Assembly: GCF_025698545.1 (NCBI RefSeq)
Contig: NC_068575.1
Span: forward strand, 61,885,980-61,949,979
DNA: 64,000 nucleotides
Source: Gossypium raimondii
Lineage: Eukaryota > Streptophyta > Magnoliopsida > Malvales > Malvaceae
Direction of reading: 5' to 3'
Shown here: piece after piece, positions 12,125 through 23,327 of the stretch
Layout: every line of letters starts with the position of its first letter
How positions within the stretch are numbered: position 1 is the stretch's first letter
The notes under the pieces: generated by a model
The model's database searches: none
What the model was told of the DNA's origin: nothing
What the model saw: only the letters and a program-made list of their open reading frames with translations
Translations under genes and position numbers: made by a program

Positions 12125-12350
12125 CATGGTTTGGATTTTGTCATGATTAATTATGATTATGGGTGTAAATGGATGGTTCAAATTTTGTCATGACTAATAA
12201 TGATTATTTTGTTCTATAATTATTGAATTAAGCTTGAATTTAACTATGATTAATAAAAGTAGGGTATAAATGGATGGTTCAGATTTTGCCATGACTAATA
12301 ACGTTTGATAATTATTGAGTTGAGCTCGAATTATTCTTATTGATCGAGTT
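12125..12350. repeat. Degenerate tandem repeat, period about 101 bp
   Basis: The phrase GGGTGTAAATGGATGGTTCA starts at 12161 and returns as GGGTATAAATGGATGGTTCA at 12262. Both are followed by gattttg/aattttg..catgactaat. A partial earlier copy (ggattttgtcatgattaat) lies at about 12132. Confidence 0.65.
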
Positions 12351-12978
12351 GAAATCGAGCTTAGTAATACTAGGCTTGAATAGCTCACGAGTTTTATCGA
12401 ATTTTTTATATTTTTACATTATTAAACTATGTTATTGCCATTTATATATATTATTAATCTTAAGTTGCCGAATAAAACTTAATAAATAAACTTAATTGAG
12501 CTCAAATAATTAGCTTAAAAATAAATAATTCATCGTAAGCACACTCGATTTTTACATCCTAATAACAGCCGAGAATTGTCCATAAATTATTTAATATGAA
12601 GGGTTGATATGGAATTTGATAATTCCTTAACCACCAAAGTTATCGTATTACAGCCTTTCTTTTGCCCCTTTTCGATTAGAATCTCATCCACCATTAAAAC
12701 TCTTTTTAAGCTCAGTGAACGAGGAACGAGCAAAGTAGCAAAGGTGACACAATCCCTCATCTTTCCACGAATAAAAAGCAAAGCTAGTGCCTCATCTTCT
12801 TTTTTAAAATCTTCCACCATGCATGTGAAAAAGCTAAAAACCAGACCACAATAATCAACATATAAAGATAAGATAAATGGTGAATCATTCTAAACAAAGC
12901 TTTTTTCTTTGAATACATCACATTACAGTATTGCAATCCTTAAAAAAAGTGAAGAAAAATCAATAGGGGAAAACATAT

Positions 12979-12999
12979 CTATATATATATATATATATT
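12979..12999. repeat. (AT)n microsatellite
   Basis: An uninterrupted AT dinucleotide run of about ten units just downstream (3') of the minus-strand NHL gene. Confidence 0.85.
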
Positions 13000-13015
13000 T
13001 ACGTAACTTACTATC

Positions 13016-13654
13016 TCACACGGTAGTGGAACACTGAGTCCCTCGATTTGAACTCAATGGACTCGTTGGGGCAGTATTAGGTCCAAACGCTATAATAGAC
13101 ACACAGTTAACGTTGAATCGATAACGGCCGGAAACCCAACTCCCGACTTTCCACCGGAGTTTCCCATTAACTTTCAAGCTCAAAACTATCTTACCAGCGA
13201 TCTGATCACGTCCAACTTCGTATCCAAAAGACGGAGCCACCGGTAAGGCCGTTCCTTGTAAAAACGCAGTCAACAAGTTGGCTTCTTCATGGTCTTGATA
13301 AAACGGAGGAAGAGTGGTATCAACAGTTATTTGTTGACCTTTATATGAAGCGTAAGCTTGTAACTGGTCGTAGTAAATGGCGACTCTTTTGTTTGGGTTT
13401 TTAGAGAGGAAAGTGAGTTGGATGGATGAGTTAAGAAGGGAAGGGCGAGTTAAGCTGAGTTGATAGATATCGGCTTGAGTGAGAGAGAACTGTGGTTTGG
13501 AAGGGTGAAGGGTTAGCCAGATGAGGAAGATGAAGGCTAAAAGGAGGGTCAAAAAGGAAGAGAAAGCGAAGAAGAGCTTCTTGTGGGATTTGGAAATGGT
13601 GAAACGTCGTCGTTCGGCGCAGTGTTTGGGGGATTTTGAGAAGACTTGAGACAT
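13016..13654 (-). CDS. NHL (NDR1/HIN1-like, LEA_2) membrane protein
   Basis: This intronless gene encodes 212 residues, typical for the NHL family. The N-terminal tail is basic (KHCAERRRFTISKSHKKL) and is followed by one transmembrane segment (residues 27-47, rich in F, L and I). A single LEA_2 domain comes next, with the family signatures NPNKRVAIYYDQLQ (about 85-98) and VGSWVSGRYRFNVNC near 170-184. The layout fits a type II plasma-membrane protein with its LEA_2 domain outside the cell. Family members act in pathogen responses and cell-wall/plasma-membrane contact; which role applies here cannot be read from sequence. The start at 13654 is the first ATG and gives the expected cytosolic tail. 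Confidence 0.88.
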   Translation of the reverse strand: MSQVFSKSPKHCAERRRFTISKSHKKLFFAFSSFLTLLLAFIFLIWLTLHPSKPQFSLTQADIYQLSLTRPSLLNSSIQLTFLSKNPNKRVAIYYDQLQAYASYKGQQITVDTTLPPFYQDHEEANLLTAFLQGTALPVAPSFGYEVGRDQIAGKIVLSLKVNGKLRWKVGSWVSGRYRFNVNCVSIIAFGPNTAPTSPLSSNRGTQCSTTV

Positions 13655-13781
13655 TTGGGAGAGGGTAGAATGGAAGGAAAAGAGATCGAGAAGGTGGGTT
13701 TTACAGAGGGAGAAGGTGGCAATGGGCTTTTAATAAATGGAGGAATACAAAAGGGTTAAAATTTGATATAGGTTGCTGTAC

Positions 13782-14095
13782 TATTCATAAATTTAGAATT
13801 TAGTCCTTATATTTTTATTTCCAAGAATTTAGTCTCTCTACTTATCCCGATTTCAAAATTCAAGTCCAATTGCTAATATTGTTAATTTTTTTTTGGTAAA
13901 TTGATTGGTGTGACATTTTGAAATTAAAAAACACTCACTTGGTAGGTGTAACATAAAAAATGATATTGTAATGAACCTAAATTTAACAAAATAAATTTAA
14001 TAGTATCGTTAATCATTTGACCTAAATTTTAAATTTTGAAAAGTAGAGATTAAATACCAAATTTACTAAGAGTACAAGTACTTATGACATATCTT
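13782..14095 (+). mobile_element. MITE-like element, family B
   Basis: The left end (AATTTAGAATTTAGTCCTTA) and the right end (..agattaaataccaaatttactaa) are imperfect inverted repeats. The same order of phrases (caagtccaattg, cactcacttggtagg, aacctaaatttaacaaaat) recurs at 27640-27965 and 53015-53250. About 310 bp, no coding capacity. Confidence 0.65.
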
Positions 14096-14111
14096 AACCA
14101 ATACAAAATCT

Positions 14112-14467
14112 TTGGGATAAAGCAAAATTTAGTCCTTGAATTTGCAAATTTTATTCAATTAGGTTCTTAAACTCTTTTGGTTCATGTTTAATTCCAAAAT
14201 TTGACAATTTTTCTCAACATGGTCCATGAACATGGATTCACCTAAAATTTAAAAATAATTATACAAAATACTCTTAAAAAATTAACTTTTAAATTTTTTT
14301 TAAAGAGTTTCAAGTGACGGAGTGTCACGCTATAATACCTTAATAGAACTCATGTTCATAGACCAAATTAGAAATTTTTGTCGATTTCTAGAACTAATGT
14401 GGATTAAAAAAATAGTAATCAAGATTAAAAAGCTTACCAAACTAGGGACTAAATGTTAGTTTATCCT
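14112..14467 (+). mobile_element. MITE-like element, family A
   Basis: The left end GGATAAAGCAAAATTTAGTC and the reverse complement of the right end (GGATAAACTAACATTTAGTC) match closely, giving clear terminal inverted repeats. The internal phrases atttgacaatttttctcaa and gtgtcacgctataat recur at 53330-53700 and 54085-54735. Confidence 0.7.
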
Positions 14468-16179
14468 TTTGAGTGGCAGGTCCACTTGGTGGTGGGATTT
14501 GGTTAAACCTCTCTTTTAACTTCTGGAATGTACCTTTTATTAAGTTGATGATTAAGAATAATTTGGAGTTGAATATAGTTATGAATTAGTTCTAATATCA
14601 CCTTAATAAGCAGAAAAGTAAGATAGGGAGGATCTTAACATGTTTAAGGTCGCATAAGCAGTCCAAAAAATGAAAACAAATTGAGGGCGGTAGTAATTGG
14701 AAGGGTTATTTATTTATTTATATTTTCTGATTATATCTGCTGTTTACCATGTCTAAAATTATTCATAATTCCTCTCCAATCCATAAATAAGAGAATCTAC
14801 CTTCGCTTACTGAAATTAAAGAGCTATTATTAATAAGAAAAGCTAAAACATGATTACAAATGGTACTCATGGGCCCTCCACATGCGACAAGCTTGAATTA
14901 CAAGTTTTATACTCTTTTTTTCCAAAAGTAAATGGCTCTTAAGTATATACATTACAAACTCGATGATTGAGGAGCAGGATATATCTTTCTTTTTATTTAA
15001 TTTTAAAATAATCAGAATCTGCAATGGAAACTCCTTTTAAAAGAGCTTTTATGGAAAGGGTAGAAACAAATCATGAATCCCATGAAGCTCATTAGTCGGT
15101 CAGGTTTGTTAGAAAAATCAGCTAAAGGTACCCCTCAATTTAGACCAGAAAGGGTTTGCTTTTAATACAAAAGCTGCCTGACCCCATTACTATTGACTCT
15201 TCATTCAACTTTTTTTTTTTTTTGCTTTTGTGGGGGTGTCGAGGGAGAGGTGGCAGCAGTAAATTTCCATTAAAAACTTGATACCATTTTGAAAAAAAAG
15301 ATTCAGACAATGAGCAAGTGACAAAACACCGAGGAATGTGTAAGAAAACGGCAACCCTTGGATCAATCGCATATATCATCTCCTTGTAGAGCGTGCCTAT
15401 GTAATAAAAAATATTTTTTTCGATTTACTTAGTGATTAGGTTATTTTAAAACTTCAAAAAGTGAATCGATTTTTATCAATAATTTTGATCCATTCAAGCT
15501 GTCTTTTTCTAATAACACTAATTACGTTATCAAATTTTGACAAAATTTAACTTAAAAACTAAAATGAATCTAATTACTCTGTTTAAGGATCAAAATGGAC
15601 AAAAAAAAAAAAGCCAATTCAAGAACAAAAATTATATTAGGGAAGATTGCGTCTATTTTTGGTATGATCATATGTCCCACTAACTCCTACATGATTGTAT
15701 TTGTTTACAAAATAAAGATGGGATTATTTACATTGAATTTTCCAGCAATTAGCCATGGCAGCTCCAACAAGCAACACTCAACTAGGAACTTGCTACTGGT
15801 ATGAAATCTACAAACAGAGATGGCCTATTTCTAAAATTTATCAATGTTAATGTCGGGTTTTTCTAACAAAAGATGCCGTTCGAGAAAAAAATTTTGCAGA
15901 TATTGAGATTTAAACTCGGATTTCTACGTTACCTATTACCTCTTTAAGATGAATGTATAAAACCGAGTTAAAAGCCCTAAGTAAATCTTTCTAGTTACAA
16001 ATCTACCAGGTAAACCAATAAAGAATGACCAAAGGCAATCAATCCCCTAATGCGAAAACAAGCTCAAAATATTATGTTACAATAAGTATATATAGCAACC
16101 TCTTTTAGATAACCAAATAGTATACTTACTAAGCTATAGATATGTACAATGGCATCTCCTCGGTTTAAAAAACTCGTAG

Positions 16180-19100
16180 CTACTCATCGGATGAATTGCC
16201 GTAATGGGACAGATCAGCTTGTGGTTGACGAACAAACTGACCCTTAACCCTTGGACGCTGTTCAGCGAGTTTCTTTCGGCTCTCGTAACGGACCTGTAAA
16301 AAGTATCCAGCGGAAAACATTAGCTGTTTTATAAGACACCGGGATGATGGCATTTGATGGTATTTTTGTACCTTTTTCTCAAAGCATCTATCTTTCCGCT
16401 TCAAGCGGAACTTCGTTAGAGCTGCCTCTCTTTGGATAGAACGATGTGAATTTCCAGTAGGACTGGGGAAAACGTCGTCGTTCTTACTGTCTGCAGAAGC
16501 TCGGACAACAGCTTCCTGGTCGATATTGCTGTTATTACTTGCAGCAGTGCTTCCATATGCAATACCATTAAGTTGACTTAAGGAGCCGTTACAGAAACTG
16601 CTGGTTGCACTCTGGTCGGTGGTAGGGGAAATGTGTCCTCTATCCTCGGTTGAATTCATCTTTTGGTCCAACTTCTGCAAAGGTTGGTTGGTTAACTGGT
16701 TTGTGTTAGAGGCAAGTCGATCGTAAAACTGTCCAGATGAGTTGCTTTCGAAACTGGGATGGTGAAATGGGTTCACACAACAGGCAAGTTCCTTTTGGTT
16801 GGCTAAACTCGGACTTGGTACTAGAACAGGCAATACTACCTGTTGTGTGCATGATGCCGCTACTTCAGTTTGCCTCAATTGACCAGTAGATCCGGTAGTC
16901 AAAGGGTTCGTGTTTCTCTGAGGAGTTAGTTTCGGACTAGGAGTGTCAGAGTTATACTCGTCAATACTATTGGGCAACATCTTCTCAGAATCAGTTCCGG
17001 ACTCTTTCTTTTGATCACTCACACTTGTCAGCGTTGACTGCAGGGGCTGTGATGGCCTGCTAGAGTACCTGCATTAAGCAAAATGTGATTACATCATCTT
17101 GTTCTGAAAAACGCTTCGAAAGTTTTTGAGCTAAGCTCTTGAGAGGGTACCGAGAAATACAACAGAAACCAACCTTGTAAAGGCTGATGAATTAGGATGC
17201 CAAAGGGTAGGCTTTTCTCGAGTAGCATGATTCTCGAATGCATTAGGAGAACATCGTCCCAACGAAAAATCCAAGTGTGTCGAAGATCCAACCTTACTTG
17301 TGCTATTCATCGAAGAAGAATTGCAATTTCTATCGAATGTTCCCATGAAATCAATAGCTTTTCTTGGTGAATCACCAACGGCATCACCGGCCTCAACCGA
17401 GATCTTGGTATCCTTGCAAGCACCATCAACTGCTCACAAATTTAATTCGAGTTTAGAGAAAGGTTATATATGCTCTTCAAACTGAACAGATAAGACAATG
17501 CCAAAATTCAAAATTTAGCATCTTACTTACCCCCAGTTTCCTTCTCATGCACGAGCAGTCTCTGATTGAAATCCATCTGAACTTCGTGCTTCTGAGAATT
17601 ACTCGGCAAGAGCAAAAATTCCTGCATATTTTCCATGTTTGCATCCTCAGCTTCCACGTCTGGCTTTGTACATGTGCTCTGCAAGGGACAGAAAACATGC
17701 AATCTGTAAAAAACTTCATGCAGACAACATAAACCAAACGAAATGCACTTATCTATGACCTTAGGAGGCTCCGTTAAGTAGATTGTTTTTAAAAGGGCAC
17801 AATACTAATTATATAGTAAACGCACTAATCTATTACCAAATAAAGACGACAAATGAAGAACACTGACCTGAGCTTCACTCCCTTTCTCGGTTTGTTCCTT
17901 ATTTCTTTCACCACCAACCAAACAACCACTCGAACGATTGCTTGCAGCATTATTGTCAGATATAGCTTCAATCTTTTTCTGCCCAACGCTCTCGTCCTGA
18001 GGGGTGTTTCCACTGGCTATCAACTGATTCCAACAAGAAACATAAACCGGGATCAGAAAAAATGTAAATTATAACATTGAAGGAACCGTTAAAAGAAGGA
18101 AAATGAAATGAAGTGTAGAAGTAAGCATACTGATTGTCTTCTCCATACATGCTGCCATAAATTTCTCAGCTCATTTCTTCTTAATGGCTTAACAAGATAG
18201 TCAGCAGCCCCTCTCAACATGCATTTGTATACCGTGCTAATCGAATGTTGTGAGGACATCACTGCACAATCATGCCGAGAGGGAAAAAAAATTACTTGTT
18301 TTGCCAGACATATAGTAGAAATGCCTAGAAATATTATAGTATCCTCCATAACGTACTTATAACAGGGATGCTTTTACAAATCTTGTGTTCCATAATCAAC
18401 GTGAGAAGAGCGAATCCCGATATAGATGGCAAATCCACTTCAGTCAAAATGAGATCAATGTTATGGGGTTTTGCTTTTAGCATCTCCCATGCCTGCAAGC
18501 CATCAGAAACAGCAGAAACTGCACGCAAAAAATGGGGGGGGGGGGGGGAAGCCATCTTCAGTTCTGAATGTAGCGTATTATGATTCTAAACGACTTCTTA
18601 TTTCGAAGCAAGAATTGATGTACAGTTTTGCAGGCTAGGAAAAAGTAAAAAAAAAAAAAAAAAAAAAGGAACAGCTTGATCCACCATATGTAACCATGTT
18701 TTATTGCCAAAATGTTAAAAAAGCAGAGGATCTTGCATATGAAGTGGAATCATTTCAATACAAAACTAGTTGGGGTGGGACTCAAACAACCCAAAAGGAT
18801 AATACTAATGCAAATTGAATTTTACAGAAACATATTTACAAGCTGAAATCAACATGTTTTGAGATGAAACAAAGTTGTAATGCCCGTATCCGACACTCAC
18901 ACTCAAGTCAAACTAATATTGCTATAAATTATGAGATTTTGTTTTTACTTTCTTTTCTTTTTTTTTAAATGCATTGATCCAATTTCACAAAATACGAAAT
19001 TGTTGATAGGAGGAAGAACATGTGGCGGTTTAAGACGCTTTACCCGAATGATCGGAATATGGGTACAGGGATAGGATCGGAGAGGAGACCAGAGTAGAAA

Positions 19101-20038
19101 AGAGTTGAGAGCCTCTTTTAGAAAAGGTGTCATGATCACTTTTCATGGTACCCTTAAAACCTATAAGGGTTCTCTCTAGTAATTCCCGAGGTGCCACCTG
19201 TCGCCTTAGGAACTATCAAAGAGAACGCTTACGAGCACCGGAAAAAGGGACCAAGACACCTTCTCTTTAAAAAAAAGGTTCTCAACTCTCTTTTACTCTG
19301 ATCTCCTCTCCGGTCCTCCCCCGGTATCCATACTCCGATCATCCAATCCCACCAACGGCTCTCCAAACCGCTACGATCTCCTCCTTATATCAACAGAAAA
19401 TGAATTTAAGCACGTGGATCCTATCTCCCAAGGAAATTTACTAACAAAGAACCAAATCTATCAGATTTATTCATGAGCCAAAAAAAAAAATTATGTTATT
19501 CATATAAACCATTTGAGCTAAGAAGAACAACTGCTAAGAAAACATTTAAATAAAGAGAGAAGGTAAGCTGAATTATGGATTGGCTCTAACACCTTAAAGT
19601 ACCCATTAAAACTAAAACAACTAAAAACAGTGAAATTGAAAAACAGAAGTAGTAATGGATCAAATTCTCGGGCAGCCATGAAACAGAGACGATTCACAAA
19701 TAAGTACCCATAAAAGCTGACAGCAATTGAAAAACCACTAAACATTTTCATCTGATAACAGTAATTCAAATAAACCCTCAAAAAAATGGAAACTAACCTC
19801 TGTAATTGCACTTCCTAAGAAGAGCAGTAACAATCTGTCTAGTTGAATCATCAGCTTCAACCAATAAAACCCTTAACGCCATTGTTGGTAAAAAGCTTTC
19901 CCAATTCACAGCTTCAACAGAAACAAAACTCCCACCACTCATCTTCTTCCTTCTCTTATTCCCTTCAAATTCCCCATTTTCTCTATCGATTTCGCTCTCT
20001 GTTTTCACTTCATCGCTGCTCATCAAAACCTCACCCAT
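16180..20038 (-). CDS. PRR5: Pseudo-response regulator PRR5 (circadian clock)
   Basis: Eight exons (20038-19798, 18518-18357, 18261-18131, 18023-17868, 17678-17531, 17429-17174, 17068-16372, 16293-16180) join in phase to 634 residues. The receiver-like domain (about 55-175) starts [15 protein letters not shown]; the phospho-acceptor Asp is Glu107 ([13 protein letters not shown]), the hallmark of pseudo-receivers. A long Ser/Asn-rich linker follows, then a CCT domain (578-620, [20 protein letters not shown] / [14 protein letters not shown]). PRR5-group proteins repress CCA1, LHY and other morning genes in the nucleus in the evening. The PRR5 rather than PRR9 assignment rests on the MGEV start and overall length; moderate certainty on that point. 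Translation starts at 20038; an in-frame upstream extension has no ATG. Intron 1 (1.28 kb) contains a long hairpin and a C15 tract. Confidence 0.93.
18534..18548. repeat. G15 homopolymer (C15 in the PRR5 transcript)
   Basis: Fifteen consecutive G on the plus strand. In PRR5 pre-mRNA this is C15 followed by ATTTTTTGCGTGCAG, so it forms the upstream part of the polypyrimidine tract of the exon-2 acceptor. Confidence 0.9.
18642..18667. repeat. Poly(A) tract in PRR5 intron 1
   Basis: A run of about 26 A on the plus strand, poly(U) in the transcript. It is probably a homopolymer microsatellite. Confidence 0.8.
18996..19395. mobile_element. Fold-back (long inverted repeat) element in PRR5 intron 1
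   Basis: The left arm (about 18996-19132) and right arm (about 19250-19395) are imperfect reverse complements over roughly 130 bp. Matched landmarks include GTTGATA.GGAGGA, GCGGTTT, GATCGGA, GGATCGGAGAGGAGACCAGA / GGACCGGAGAGGAGATCAGA, GAGTTGAGA and AAGGTGTC. The loop is about 120 bp and starts with catgatcac. The arms are far more GC-rich than the intron. This is either a non-autonomous DNA element or a hairpin-RNA source. Confidence 0.75.
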
Positions 20039-20205
20039 ATGTTCTCTTCTTCTTTTTTTATGAATTTTACCACTAAAATCTAACACCAAACACAGTACAA
20101 TTTTACCCTTGATTTTGAACTCCAAGCTTTAGCAATGGGAGAAAACAATGTCAAAAGCAAAGCAAAAATAAGTAGGAAATAGAAAAATCTAACCCATTGC
20201 TGCTA

Positions 20206-20214
20206 AAAATATCT
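20206..20214 (+). promoter_or_regulatory. Evening element AAAATATCT upstream of PRR5
   Basis: An exact 9-bp match 168 bp upstream of the PRR5 start codon. The evening element is bound by CCA1, LHY and RVE MYB factors and drives evening-phased transcription; PRR5 is a known target class. Confidence 0.7.
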
Positions 20215-20315
20215 TAAAACGGGTCGCTTAGATCTAACGGCTATAAAACGAAATTGAATTGCCGAACCGACTTTGATCTAACGGTTGAGAAAATCTCATA
20301 GCTATGAAGAACAGA

Positions 20316-20324
20316 AAAATATCT
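20316..20324 (+). promoter_or_regulatory. Second evening element AAAATATCT
   Basis: An exact match 110 bp beyond the first and in the same orientation. Paired evening elements are common in strongly cycling promoters. Chance matches do occur in AT-rich DNA: a third lies at 22157-22165. Confidence 0.65.
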
Positions 20325-20634
20325 AAAAGTTTGATTTGTATGGCCTACGGAAGCCACGTCAGCTATATGATCTAAAGGCTCACAAGGATTTGGCTTTTGA
20401 GGCTGTCGTTTAATCTTTGCATATAAAATAATAAAAAATTTAATTATTTGATTTAATTAATTAATTAATTAAGGGTCAAGTGTCAATAAAATAATGCGGA
20501 CCTTAAGCTTCGGTCTCTTTTTTTTTTTTTTTTAGATTTGAGATATTTTTGTGTGTATGGGGCCTACCGTTAATATCTGGAGATTTTTTTTTTTTTGGAG
20601 TTTCTGAGGTGAAATTTCTTGGACAGAAACCGGA

Positions 20635-20640
20635 CACGTG
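20635..20640. promoter_or_regulatory. G-box CACGTG upstream of PRR5
   Basis: Palindromic CACGTG in the context GGACACGTGGAG, about 600 bp upstream of the PRR5 start. The core is bound by bZIP and bHLH (PIF) factors, which fits light input but is only a motif match. Confidence 0.5.
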
Positions 20641-20972
20641 GAGGAGTATGACAAGAGGAACGTCTTGTTTTGTTTTGTCAGCGATGCGTTTTGCCGAAGG
20701 TGGATTTCACTCGCGTTTTTATTGATCGGATTTAGATGGGCATTGAAGCAAGTGGCTCTCTATTTCTCTACTTTTGTGTTTGTTGTACAACTAGTCGGAA
20801 GGCGCGTGGTGTATTTTTTTTAGGACAATTTCAAATTACAGACGTGCGGTTTATACGTGGCTGCTCGATTCTGGAATATGTCAAATAAATCCTATAGTAT
20901 AATGATGGTCGGTACAGTTCAGATTCCAATCCTACCACTGTACTTATTCTTATATGTTACACTGATATTAAA

Positions 20973-21329
20973 TGGTAAAAATATTGATTTTTATTTATTT
21001 TATTAAAAAAGTAGTTCTTATACGTTAAATTAAAGTATAAAATAGTTCTTTTTATTAAAAATTTCATCCTTTTTTATTGTTGAAAACTAACATGATTGGC
21101 TAGGTAATAAAATTGACATACTGACAAGGTAATTACACGTGGTATGTTATGTATACCTCGTTTTGATGTGCAATGACTAGTTTTTAAGAGTAGGAATTGA
21201 TAGAACTTTTAATAAAATGAGCAATTTGCTTTTTCATCTAATATAGAGGACCTAATTTGTCCCTTTTTTTTAGTAGAGTGGAAAAATGTGATCCAACTCT
21301 TAATATAAAATTTCCATGATACTTTTATC
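20973..21329 (+). mobile_element. MITE-like element, family C
   Basis: It starts GGTAAAAATATTG and ends CCATGATACTTTTATC. The right end (ttagtagagtggaaaaatgtgatccaact) matches the right end of the element at 59117-59393 (ttagtagagggagtaaaatgcaatctaac). About 360 bp, no coding capacity. Confidence 0.6.
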
Positions 21330-22254
21330 AATATTAAATAATTTAAATTTCATTTCAGTCAGAATTTTGATGTACTTTAATTATTTTAGTATTTTTCCAT
21401 CTATATTGATTGATACTTTTTGTACATCTTGAGAAGTAAAATTCTAACAATACTTGTAAGTAAAAGCTAGTGCAGTTGGATCGAAACTGGTTGAGTATAT
21501 TGATCCAAACAAAGAATTAAATCGATCTTTGATTGAATTAATCAAAGTCAATAAAAAATAAAAGAAATAACGATTGTATTGACTAAAATGTTTTTTTATT
21601 TATAATATTTGTGATTTTTAAAACATCAGTAAAAACTATATATTCATTGCAAAAGGCATAGCTTTAGAGGAAGAAAAAAGCTCAGAGATGACAATGGGAT
21701 AGGACTGTTTTTAGGGTATCTAACCCCAGTTCGATACATCGTTGATTCGATCTTAAATTAAATACTCAAAAATTATATTTAAAAATAAAGTTATAATTAA
21801 CATGCTACAATTATTTTTATTATAAAACATATAATATTTTTTAACATATAGAAAAATATTATTTTTAACGATACTATTAATTGTTTTTTTGGTATAAAAT
21901 TTTATTATTGTACATTCTATAAAGCTATTTTGGTAATTATTTGGAGTAATTTTAGAATTAAATCTACCCAAAAATTGACAAGAGGAAATCCAATCATATG
22001 GAATCGGATGGAAACACATGGTCGAATTCAGATTTTTTTCTAATTATCCCTACAAAAGTTTCATAAGTAGCTCAAAGAAGGGGAAAAGGGCAATAAAAGC
22101 AATTGTAATGTTTTATCATCATTTCACAAAACCAAAATCAAATCATTTGCTTCCTTAAAATATCTTATTCTTTTCACTCAATTTGCGCACTAATAATGTT
22201 TTATTATTAGTAGGGAGTTTTTTATATTAAGAATGGGATTATATTTTATTTTTT

Positions 22255-22500
22255 ATTTAAAAATGGGTAAATTAATTTATATACATTAAATCAAAGAGTA
22301 AGTTAATTTTTGAATAAAAATTCATCAATTTTACTGTTAAAAATTGTTCTCTAAATGTTAGTATAAATTACACATGACATGTCATGTATAAAGATCCAAT
22401 TATTTCACCAACAATGTCAATTTTAATAATAAAATGACTGAACATTCAAATAGAAAGATCCTAGTTTTTGAATCTAATATAAAACATTCACACTACTTTT
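22255..22500 (+). mobile_element. Probable degraded family C element
   Basis: It shares taaaaatgggtaaattaattta on the left and a ttcacactacttttacccc right end with the family C pattern. The internal sequence is diverged and the ends are approximate. Confidence 0.4.
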
Positions 22501-23327
22501 ACCCCAAATAAACTCAACAAAACAATGCTAGAAGCGCACTAAACAAACAATATTATTATTGAAGTTAGTGTTTTCAACACGTTACATTGTTTAGATTTTT
22601 TCTTTAAATATCATTTATATGATGCTTGATTGTCATTGAAAGTTCTATAATTGCTAAAATTTATTTCCCTGAATAATAATTTCAGATTTGACATAGTTTT
22701 CTATGTTATCCCATATTTGCATTGTATTTCATGGTGGGGTAAAGGTTTTACCGTCTTTTTCTTTTACCGAAGGGTGAACAATATACGTTTAGATTAATCC
22801 GCGGTTAATTGAGATTTCTTTTTAAAAAAACTTAAGTACCACAGTTTTAAGGGTGAAAGTACTTATAAAACTCCTAATCCTCTGAATTAATTTACTCTAG
22901 AATTAAATAATACTTCAGTATATACATGAAACATGCCGCGTGCCTTTGTATCAAATAACCCATTCATAGTAGTTATTTCCCATGTTTTGTATGTGGAGAA
23001 AAAAGTAAGTAACAAATCTAATTACCCCTAAAACAGTAACATAATTTAATAACCAATAAAGGATCGTTGAAGGATTCGCATATCAAGCAAGATTAGAGCA
23101 ATATTTAAAAGAAAACACCGTTAATATCAAATTGAGATAAAAAGGACCAAACTTAGTTCAGATATAGTTGCTTCATCTCCAAGAAAAACCACTAATTCCT
23201 AACCTCACTTGTCCTCATAGACACTATCCATTTATACTCTCCTTAAGACCATTCAACATATCTTACCCCTAAATCTTTCCTTCAATGCAAGCAACGCTGG
23301 ACTTTCTGTCTCTTTTGAATATGAACA

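Larger units (their letters stand above)
9603..13015. other. 3.4-kb gap: unexplained normal-GC island, then AT-rich DNA
   Basis: The stretch 9900-11050 is clearly less AT-rich than its surroundings yet has no long open frame on either strand; I could not assign it. 11560-11775 is a degraded dispersed repeat related to 34205-34370 and 41230-41400. A 101-bp tandem repeat lies at 12125-12350 and an (AT)n run at about 12979-12999. Short frames at 12587-12854 on both strands do not look like genes. Confidence 0.5.
13655..16179. other. Gap with two adjacent MITE-like elements
   Basis: Elements of families B and A lie back to back at 13782-14095 and 14112-14467. The rest, 14500-16140, is AT-rich with no convincing gene; a minus-strand frame at 15140-15379 is low-complexity. 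The last 40 bases before 16180 are the 3' UTR of PRR5. Confidence 0.5.
20039..23327. other. PRR5 upstream region and AT-rich gap
   Basis: The first 600 bp hold PRR5 promoter motifs. Two copies of family C lie at about 20973-21329 and 22255-22500. The region 21400-22240 and 22500-23300 is AT-rich with no supported gene; a 61-residue frame at 20638-20823 has no recognisable features. Confidence 0.5.

Noticed and set aside
12587-12854. Overlapping 77- and 81-residue frames on both strands
   Set aside because: Both strands are open by low stop density in a short stretch; neither has a domain or splice sites.
15140-15379. 79-residue minus-strand frame
   Set aside because: Contains a poly-Lys stretch from a T-run and no recognisable feature.
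18996-19395. Canonical microRNA precursor in the PRR5 intron
   Set aside because: The arms are much longer than usual precursors and have spread mismatches; no mature sequence was recognised, so it is reported only as a fold-back.
22157-22165. Third evening element AAAATATCT
   Set aside because: Over 2.1 kb from PRR5 in very AT-rich DNA, where chance matches are expected; not listed as regulatory.
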